Of a stretch of DNA of 13,458 bases, positions 5,227-11,534 are shown one piece after another. The notes under the pieces are model-generated. The model saw only the letters and a list, made by a program, of their open reading frames with translations, was not told the origin of the DNA and ran no database searches. This DNA is from Gemmatimonadota bacterium. GTDB lineage: Bacteria > Gemmatimonadota > Gemmatimonadetes > Longimicrobiales > Gaopeijiaceae. The stretch lies in NCBI GenBank assembly GCA_030550695.1, contig JAUQOX010000055.1, forward strand, positions 1-13,458. The letters are read 5' to 3'. The number at the start of each line of letters is the position of its first letter. The first letter of the stretch is position 1. A program made the position numbers and the translations under genes.

Positions 5227-7926
5227 ATGATCGTCCGATTCCTTATGCGAGCGCTTCTCCCTGTCCTGGCCCTCGCTTTCCCAGGGCTGGTCCGGGGGCC
5301 CGCCACCCTGCAGGCCCAGGCGGCCCGCATGGCCCCGGGCCGGCAGGCCACGGTGGCCATCGTGCCTGACAACGTGCGCTACGATCCCTCCGTACCTACC
5401 CCCCGGAGCGTGTTGGGCCATGACGTAGGGGAAGTGATCACCCCGCCGGAGGAGATCGTCCGGTACATGCGCGTTCTGGCCGAGGCCGTGCCCCACAAGA
5501 CCCATCTCCTCGAATACGGCCGGACCTGGGAAGGGCGGCCGCTGGTGATGCTGGTCATCGGTAGTCCTGCCCGCATGGCCCGCCGGGAGGAGCTTCAAAA
5601 AGGCCTGGCCCGTCTTGCGGACCCCCGGGGGTTAGGCCGGGAAGAGGAGGAGGCGCTGATCCGGGCTCTTCCTGTGGTGACAGCCCTCGTCCACTCCGTT
5701 CACGGCAATGAGATCTCCCCGGCAGCGGCATCCATGGCCACGGCGTATTACCTGCTGGCGGCTTCGGGGGAGTCGGAGGTGGACAAGATCCTGTCCGAAT
5801 CCATCGTGCTCATCGATCCCATCCAGAATCCCGACGGGCGGGCCCGCTTCGTGGCCCAGCATCTTCTGGCGGCAGCGGCCCACCCCGATCCCGATCCGGC
5901 GGCGGCAGAACGGGACGAACCTTGGCCGGGGGGAAGGTCCAACCACTATCTTTTCGACCTGAATCGAGACTGGTTTGCCCTGACCCAACCCGAGAGCCAG
6001 GGTAGGATCCGCGCCCTCTTGGCATGGAACCCCCAGGTCGTGGTGGACCTCCACGAGATGGGGGGGAACAGCCACTTCTATTTCCCCCCCTCGGCGGAAC
6101 CGGGGAACCCCTTCGTCACTCCGGCGCAAAGAGAGCTCTTCCAGGTGTTCGGCCGAGCCAACGCGGCTCTCTTCGACGCCATGGGATGGCCGTACTTCAC
6201 CCGGGAGGTTTTCGACTCCTTCTATCCGGGGTACGGGGCGAGCTGGCCCACCACCCAAGGAGCTCTGGGCAAGACCTTCGAGCAGGGTTCCTCTCGAGGT
6301 TTGGTTTTCCGGCGAACCGACGGTACCTTGCTCACCTACGCCCAGAGCATTCTCCACAATTTCCACGTCTCCTTGCGGACCGCACTCACCGCGGCGGAGA
6401 ACCGCGAGCGGCTGCTGCGGGCCTTCGTGGAGTTCCGGCGGAGCGCCGTGGCCGAAGGGGAGCGGGGCGTCCGGGCGTACGTCCTGGCGAGCGAAAGGGA
6501 TCCGGCCTTGGCCCACCGTCTTGCCGGGGTGCTGGCAGCCAACGGGATCCAGGTGGAGCGCGCCCTGGAGGGCTTTGTTGCCGGTGGGCGTCGTTTCCCG
6601 GCGGGCTCCTTCGTGGTTCCCCTCGACCAGCCGGCGGGCCGCCTGGTCCGCAACTTGTTGGATCCCGAAGTGCCCATGGACTCGGCCTTCGTCCGCCGCC
6701 AGCGGGAAAGGAGGGATCAGCGGCTCCTTGACGAGATCTACGATATCACGGCCTGGAATCTGGCGTTCCTGTGGAATGTGGAAGCCGTGCCTACCCCCCA
6801 ACCGGTGCGGGTAAGGTCTGTCCTCGTATCGCCCTTCGAGACCGGTATCCAGAGCCCAGGACGGCCGGAGCTTCCCCAGGCCACCGTGGGGTGGCTCGTC
6901 CCCTGGGGCAGCGCGGCGGCGGGCTTTGCCGCCCAGGCCCTGGATGCAGGTTACCCCCTGCACGCCGCCGGCGCAGGGTTTACCCTGGAGGGAAGGAGCT
7001 TCGGACCTGGCACCATCCTGCTGCGAAGGGGACAACTCGATGCCGAAGCTCAGCGGAGCCTGGCGGAGCTGGCCGCCCGCTGGGGGGTGGAGCTCATTCC
7101 GGTGCAAAGCGGGTTCGTGGATCGAGGCATTTCCCTGGGGAGCAACCAGGTCCGTCCGTTGCCCGAGGGGCGAGTACTCCTGGTGTGGGACTCGCCGGCC
7201 CAGAGTCTCTCGGCCGGGTGGGCCCGCTGGGTCCTGGAAAGGCGCTATGGGAAGCAGGTCACGGTGGTTCGGGCCAACTCCTTGGGTCGGGCCGACCTTT
7301 CCCGCTTCAGGGTGATGGTCCTTCCCTCGGGCAACTATAGCTCCGTGTTCCGAGGCGAAACCCTCGACCGGATCCGCCGGTGGATCCAGGACGGAGGGAC
7401 GCTGATCACCTTGGCCGAGGCCACCCGTTGGGCGGCCCAGGAAGAGGTGGGCCTGTTGAGCACAAGGGCCGAACTCCGGGCGGGCTCCGGTCGTCCTCGC
7501 CCCACGGGCGCGCCGGATCTTGCCGGCCAACCCATCAACTACCTGGAGGCCATCGTACCGCCTCAAGAGAGCCCCGATCCCCTGCCCGGTGCGATTCTGA
7601 GGGTGGTTTTGGATACCACCCACGTGTTGGCGGCCGGGGCAGGCAGGGAGGTGGGAGCCATGGTGGAGGGGTCGCGGATCTTTACGCCCCTGACGCTGGA
7701 CCGAGGGGTCAACGTAGGGGTGTACGCCACCCTGGACCGCCTGGTCATGAGCGGGCTGGTGTGGGAGGAGGCGCGGCCGCAGAGGGCTTCCAAGGCCTAC
7801 CTGATGCGGCAGGGTCTGGGCAACGGCAAGATCATCGCTTTTGCCGAAGATCCCAATTTCCGCGGATACGCTGAAGGAACGCAGCTCCTGTTCATGAACG
7901 CGGTGCTGTTGGGGCCGGCATTCTGA
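5227..7926 (+). CDS. Exported M14-family zinc carboxypeptidase-like protein
   Basis: This 899-residue protein has a signal peptide (MIVRFLMRALLPVLALAF, probable cleavage after about residue 32). The M14 domain covers roughly 50-390. Its zinc site is H159 and E162 in HGNE plus H276 in VDLHEMGG. NPDGR (201-205) and NRDW (246-249) match substrate-binding segments of the family, and E352 in GKTFEQGS is the likely catalytic glutamate. The metal site looks intact, so peptidase activity is expected. The second half includes a region near 648-735 with a class I glutamine amidotransferase-like pattern (LSRFRVMVLPSGNY, then IQDGGTLITLAEA), without an obvious catalytic set. Length and layout match the large M14 proteins common in Gemmatimonadota. 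The ATG at 5227 is preceded by GGAG at six bases; a TTG at 5203 in the same frame is less likely. Only ten bases separate it from the next gene. The substrate, perhaps peptides or peptidoglycan fragments, is unknown. Confidence 0.9.
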   Translation: MIVRFLMRALLPVLALAFPGLVRGPATLQAQAARMAPGRQATVAIVPDNVRYDPSVPTPRSVLGHDVGEVITPPEEIVRYMRVLAEAVPHKTHLLEYGRTWEGRPLVMLVIGSPARMARREELQKGLARLADPRGLGREEEEALIRALPVVTALVHSVHGNEISPAAASMATAYYLLAASGESEVDKILSESIVLIDPIQNPDGRARFVAQHLLAAAAHPDPDPAAAERDEPWPGGRSNHYLFDLNRDWFALTQPESQGRIRALLAWNPQVVVDLHEMGGNSHFYFPPSAEPGNPFVTPAQRELFQVFGRANAALFDAMGWPYFTREVFDSFYPGYGASWPTTQGALGKTFEQGSSRGLVFRRTDGTLLTYAQSILHNFHVSLRTALTAAENRERLLRAFVEFRRSAVAEGERGVRAYVLASERDPALAHRLAGVLAANGIQVERALEGFVAGGRRFPAGSFVVPLDQPAGRLVRNLLDPEVPMDSAFVRRQRERRDQRLLDEIYDITAWNLAFLWNVEAVPTPQPVRVRSVLVSPFETGIQSPGRPELPQATVGWLVPWGSAAAGFAAQALDAGYPLHAAGAGFTLEGRSFGPGTILLRRGQLDAEAQRSLAELAARWGVELIPVQSGFVDRGISLGSNQVRPLPEGRVLLVWDSPAQSLSAGWARWVLERRYGKQVTVVRANSLGRADLSRFRVMVLPSGNYSSVFRGETLDRIRRWIQDGGTLITLAEATRWAAQEEVGLLSTRAELRAGSGRPRPTGAPDLAGQPINYLEAIVPPQESPDPLPGAILRVVLDTTHVLAAGAGREVGAMVEGSRIFTPLTLDRGVNVGVYATLDRLVMSGLVWEEARPQRASKAYLMRQGLGNGKIIAFAEDPNFRGYAEGTQLLFMNAVLLGPAF

Positions 7927-7936
7927 GGGATCCAGG

Positions 7937-9184
7937 GTGAAGAGGGGTAAGCCGTTCAAGGTGGCAACTTTGGGGGCGGCTTTCTCCGCCAACAAGGGCG
8001 CGGCGTCCATGCTCCAGGCCGTCATAGACCGGCTGGAAGAGGAGGTGGGACCCTGCCGAATTTCGATACTCACGACCTACCCTGCCGAAGACCGACTCGG
8101 CCTGTCGGCGGAAGTCGGGGTCATTTCAGCCCGCCCTCTGGAACTGCTCTTCCCTTTGCTGCCTCTGGCCCTTCTCGCACGGGTTTTGCGGTTCCTGCGT
8201 TTGCCGCCGCATTGGGCTGGCCTGACCGGCGCGTCCAGGGCCCTCTTGGAGGCCGATGTCGTCTTGGATCTGGCGGGGATCAGCTTCTCCGACGGGCGGG
8301 GATTACCCATTCTCGTCTACAATATCCTCATGGATGGCATTCCGCTTCTCATGGGATGCCGCGTGGTCAAGGGTTCCCAGGCTTTGGGCCCTTTCCGGGA
8401 AAGGCTCAACCGCGCGGCGGCCCGACGGATCCTGGGGAGGGTCCACACCGTTTGCGCACGTGGCCCCCGTACCGCCGCCTATCTGAGGGAATTGGGCCTG
8501 AAGAATGTCGTGGAGGCGGCGGATCTTGCGTTTCTCATGAAAGTGCCGGAAGCGTGTCGGCAGAAGGCACGAATTCTGACCGCGCCTCTGGGAGGGCAGG
8601 ACTACATTGCCCTTTGCCCCAGCGCCGTGGTCAGAGGTTACTGCCGTCGCTTGGGCATCGACTATCTGGGGATCCTGGGAGAGGTGGTGCAAGGCCTGCT
8701 CCGTGCTGGACGGTCGGTGGTCCTCTTCTCGCATTCGTCCAGGCCAGGACGGCCCGAGAGCCGCATGAACGATGATCCCCTTTGTCGGGAGCTGGCGGAA
8801 CGGGTCGGCGCCGGTGCGCCGCACTTCCTTTTCCTGGAAGGGTCCTATCCGCCTACGGTGCTCAGGGCGGTCGTCGAGGGTGCCTCTGTTCTCGTGAGCT
8901 CCCGGTTTCACGCCATGGTTTCGGCGCTGGCCTCGGGTACGCCGCCTCTGGTGGTGGGATGGAGCCACAAGTACGAGGAGGTCATGAGCCAGCTGCTAAA
9001 CGATGAACTCGTCATCCCCTATCAGAGGTTGTCGTCGCAAGAAGTTCTCCAGGCCGTAGACACGATCCTGGAGAAGGGGCAGGAGCTTCGGCGCCGATTG
9101 GCAGAAAGCCTTCCGTCGGTCGTGGCTTCGGCGCGAAGAAACTTCGAGGTGGTGCGGCATGCCCTCGAACGGCCCGACGTCTGA
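7937..9184 (+). CDS. Polysaccharide pyruvyl transferase family protein
   Basis: This 415-residue soluble protein belongs to the polysaccharide pyruvyl transferase (WcaK/CsaB-like, PF04230) family. Known members transfer pyruvate from phosphoenolpyruvate onto sugar residues of surface glycans, and the fold is GT-B-like. Visible family features are the N-terminal segment GAAFSANKGAASML (13-25), VLDLAGISFSDG (109-120), the C-terminal donor-side motif SSRFHAMVSALASGTP (321-336) and SHKYEEVM (343-350). The start is a GTG at 7937, with GAGGGA six bases before it and only ten bases after the peptidase stop, so translation is probably coupled. The end overlaps the next gene by 26 bases if that gene starts at 9159. 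Its family includes members with different acceptors, so the sugar modified is unknown, and some relatives in glycan clusters may not be pyruvyl transferases in the strict sense. Confidence 0.88.
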   Translation: MKRGKPFKVATLGAAFSANKGAASMLQAVIDRLEEEVGPCRISILTTYPAEDRLGLSAEVGVISARPLELLFPLLPLALLARVLRFLRLPPHWAGLTGASRALLEADVVLDLAGISFSDGRGLPILVYNILMDGIPLLMGCRVVKGSQALGPFRERLNRAAARRILGRVHTVCARGPRTAAYLRELGLKNVVEAADLAFLMKVPEACRQKARILTAPLGGQDYIALCPSAVVRGYCRRLGIDYLGILGEVVQGLLRAGRSVVLFSHSSRPGRPESRMNDDPLCRELAERVGAGAPHFLFLEGSYPPTVLRAVVEGASVLVSSRFHAMVSALASGTPPLVVGWSHKYEEVMSQLLNDELVIPYQRLSSQEVLQAVDTILEKGQELRRRLAESLPSVVASARRNFEVVRHALERPDV

Positions 9185-10154
9185 GGCTCGGCCGCCCATG
9201 GCGCGGCTGCGGGTTCTGGTGCCGTGGCTCATGGCTGGTATGCTCCTTTTCTTCCTCGGGCAGCGTCTCGTGGCGAGTTGGGACCGTACGGTCGTTGCCG
9301 GCCTCCATTTTTCGCCCGGATGGCTCGTGGTTTCCCTAGGACTTCTGGGAGGGTATCTCCTCGCGAGGGCCCTTCTTTGGCATCGTCTGACCCTGGCGAT
9401 GGGGGTAGGAATCCCTACGGGTCGTGCCCTGGTGGCGTGGTTCTCTTCCCAGGCGGGAAAATACATCCCTGGCAAGGTATTCCTCTATTTGGGTCGGCTG
9501 TACCTTTACGGCCGGGAGGGCCGCAGTGCGGCTCTGGTCAGTTTGACCTTTGCGTTGGAGACCTTCCTTTCCTCGGTGGCGGCCCTGACGCTGGCCATGT
9601 TGGGGAATGTGCTCCAGCACCTGCCTGGGGTTCCGGCCTTCGGGCCCTGGCTGTCGTGGGGTGGTTTGCTCATGATCCTTGTCGCTCTCCACCCGCGGTT
9701 GTGGGGAGGGGCCGTTCGTCGGTTAGGCAGGATCTTCGGAATTCAGCCTTTGGAGCGGCTGCCTCCATGGCGAGCCTTGGTGAGCACGGCACTCCTTTAT
9801 CTTTTGAGTTGGGGAGTCTGCGGTTGGGGTTTTTTCAGCTTTCTCCGGTCGTTCTACCCTTTGGCTGTCACGGAAGCTGCTTTTGTCGCCGGATCCTTTT
9901 CGTTGGCAGCGGTAGTCGGGATGGTGGTGGTGTTGGTCCCTGCCGGACTCGGTGTGCGTGAGGGGGTATTGGCCATGCTCTTGAGCAGGATTCTGCCGGA
10001 GGGGGTTGCAGTTGCGGGCGCTCTCTTGGCCAGGGGATGGTTTTTGGTAGGGGAGCTTGGGGGGCTGGCAGCGTCCCAGCTTCTGGTGTGGATGGGATTC
10101 GGCCTCCACGAGGGGAAAAGATCGGATGCAGCAGGCCGGTGGGGGGCATCTTGA
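9159..10154 (+). CDS. Flippase-like LPG-synthase TM-region (UPF0104) membrane protein
   Basis: This integral membrane protein of 331 residues has about eight hydrophobic segments (roughly 18-36, 54-72, 125-150, 163-178, 207-228, 238-260, 268-292 and 295-315). The motif QAGKYIPGKVF (98-108) and the late VPAGLGVREG (260-269) are typical of the lysylphosphatidylglycerol synthase transmembrane family (UPF0104, YbhN/AglD-like). It lacks the soluble aminoacyl-transfer domain of true MprF enzymes. Members found in glycan clusters are thought to help handle or flip lipid-linked intermediates, which suits the neighbours, but this is inference. Two starts are possible: the ATG at 9159 (GAGG nine bases before it, overlapping the upstream gene) or the ATG at 9198, which begins MARLRVLVPWLM and has GAGG eleven bases before it. 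I list the longer form. Its TGA overlaps the next gene's ATG by one base. Confidence 0.85.
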   Translation: MPSNGPTSEARPPMARLRVLVPWLMAGMLLFFLGQRLVASWDRTVVAGLHFSPGWLVVSLGLLGGYLLARALLWHRLTLAMGVGIPTGRALVAWFSSQAGKYIPGKVFLYLGRLYLYGREGRSAALVSLTFALETFLSSVAALTLAMLGNVLQHLPGVPAFGPWLSWGGLLMILVALHPRLWGGAVRRLGRIFGIQPLERLPPWRALVSTALLYLLSWGVCGWGFFSFLRSFYPLAVTEAAFVAGSFSLAAVVGMVVVLVPAGLGVREGVLAMLLSRILPEGVAVAGALLARGWFLVGELGGLAASQLLVWMGFGLHEGKRSDAAGRWGAS

Positions 10155-11497
10155 TGGCGACGCTCGAGCCGGTGATCGAGGGGGGACTCTGCATCGGATG
10201 CGGGGCATGCCTTGCTGCTGACCCGGATCTCGAACTTCTGTTCGATGAGGCGCGGCAATCCTTTCGGCCGTCCGGTCCCGGTCGTCCCCTGGCAGCGGAG
10301 GTCTGCCCGGCCGTAGGCGTGGACTTCTCCTTCCTGCACCGGCAGCGGTTCCCGGGGGTGACTCCTGGGCCTCATGGTGTGGTGGACTCGGTATGGCTGG
10401 CCCAGTCTACCGATCTAGCGCGTAACCTCCGCTCCAGCTCCGGCGGACTGATCAAAGAGTTGGCTCTCGCGCATCTTGGCAGCCCTGACGGAGATGGGAT
10501 CATCAGTATCGTTCACCGAGGCGGTCTGGATTTCCGGGCAGCCCTTGTTACCGATGCAAGAGATATCGACAACCTTCCGGGTTCCGTCTACCATGCCCTC
10601 AGGTTCGACGATGCCTTGAAGATTCTTCAGAGGCGCCCCGGCAATTACTGCCTGATCGCCATCCCCTGTCAGCTCGAGGGTGTTTTCAGCTACGTGTACC
10701 GCTGCGCCCCGGAAATCGGTCGGCGGATCCGGATGAGCATCGGACTCCTTTGCGGTTGGCAATACACCCACCACGCCATCCGGGCCATCTGTGATTACAA
10801 AAGGGTGGATTTCAGCCGACTCACGAACATCTCGTGGCGGGGAGGGGGGCCGGTGGGCAAGCTGAAACTCTATACCCCTGAAGGCGTCACGACGGTGAGT
10901 AGACGCTTGGATTTCAGCTATCAGGCGGCGTTCGACCGATCGTTCAACAACCCACGCTGTCATCTTTGCGTCAACCACTCGAATTTCCTGGCAGATATCG
11001 TGGTGGGTGACGCATGGCTTCCCTCCACGGTATTCACCCGAACTGGCATCAGTCTGGTGATTTGTCGGACCTCGGAGGCGCGGCTGCTTCTCCAGGGACT
11101 CGCGGAGGAAGGGAAGATACGGCTGGCGAAGGTGTCCGTCGATGAGATTGTGGAGTCGCAGGGGAGGCGAGCGGTATTCGGTGATTTCGCCTACGCTTAT
11201 CAGGCTTATCTCGCCCGGCGCGGCCTCCCCCATCCGGTCATGACAGGGCCCAATCGGGCTGCGGCGCGCCTGGTATCGGAAAAAGAAGTGGATCGGTTCC
11301 ATCGGGAACTTCTGCGCAAACTGCGACTGCAGCAGCAGGGCCGCTATCGGACATTATGGTGGCGCAAGCTGACCTGGGAGGCGCCGGGCCTCTTGTGGCG
11401 CTACTTGAGTTGGTTTCTGGTCAGAATCCTTCGGATCAAGAGCCTGGCGGGCCGGCGGAAGGAGGTAGCCCGCCGGAAGCTGGCAGGCTTCCGCTAG
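10154..11497 (+). CDS. FrhB-like iron-sulfur oxidoreductase of a glycan cluster
   Basis: This 447-residue protein matches the coenzyme F420 hydrogenase/dehydrogenase beta-subunit (FrhB/FdhB) family. The N-terminus has a [4Fe-4S] pattern: C13, C16 and C19 in CIGCGAC, then C51 followed by Pro. Other family marks are RSSSGGLI (93-100), the PCQLEG segment (171-176) and C269/C272 followed by ADIVVGDAW (280-288). Characterised FrhB-type subunits bind FAD and move electrons to F420, but relatives in surface-polysaccharide clusters, often beside pyruvyl transferase family genes, have no settled substrate. A flavin- and iron-sulfur-dependent reduction of a sugar or lipid intermediate is possible. The C-terminal 60 residues are rich in Trp and Arg/Lys and may lie on the membrane surface. 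The ATG at 10154 overlaps the previous stop (TGATG), with a G-run seven bases upstream; longer upstream frames are rejected because they overlap the membrane gene. Confidence 0.88.
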   Translation: MATLEPVIEGGLCIGCGACLAADPDLELLFDEARQSFRPSGPGRPLAAEVCPAVGVDFSFLHRQRFPGVTPGPHGVVDSVWLAQSTDLARNLRSSSGGLIKELALAHLGSPDGDGIISIVHRGGLDFRAALVTDARDIDNLPGSVYHALRFDDALKILQRRPGNYCLIAIPCQLEGVFSYVYRCAPEIGRRIRMSIGLLCGWQYTHHAIRAICDYKRVDFSRLTNISWRGGGPVGKLKLYTPEGVTTVSRRLDFSYQAAFDRSFNNPRCHLCVNHSNFLADIVVGDAWLPSTVFTRTGISLVICRTSEARLLLQGLAEEGKIRLAKVSVDEIVESQGRRAVFGDFAYAYQAYLARRGLPHPVMTGPNRAAARLVSEKEVDRFHRELLRKLRLQQQGRYRTLWWRKLTWEAPGLLWRYLSWFLVRILRIKSLAGRRKEVARRKLAGFR

Positions 11498-11531
11498 GGG
11501 AAGGAGAGAAGGAGGAGAAAAAGGGGAGGGG
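11496..11531. repeat. 36-base polypurine tract between convergent genes
   Basis: From the last bases of the FrhB-like stop codon to four bases before the convergent gene's stop, every base on the plus strand is A or G. The tract occupies nearly all of the 37-base gap. There is no hairpin with a T-run. Purine tracts of this kind can adopt triplex DNA and may hinder polymerases, but no function is shown. Confidence 0.7.
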
Positions 11532-11534
11532 CGC

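Noticed and set aside
5632..8073. An 813-codon open frame on the minus strand opposite the M14 gene
   Set aside because: The product is rich in Gly, Pro, Arg and His with no family resemblance, and it lies antisense to a gene with clear catalytic motifs. Long antisense frames are expected at this GC content.
9159..10154. Calling the membrane protein a true lysylphosphatidylglycerol synthase (MprF)
   Set aside because: Only the transmembrane region is present; the soluble aminoacyl-transfer domain is missing.
10154..11497. Assigning F420 hydrogenase activity to the FrhB-like gene
   Set aside because: No hydrogenase or formate dehydrogenase partner subunit is nearby, and the setting is a glycan cluster.
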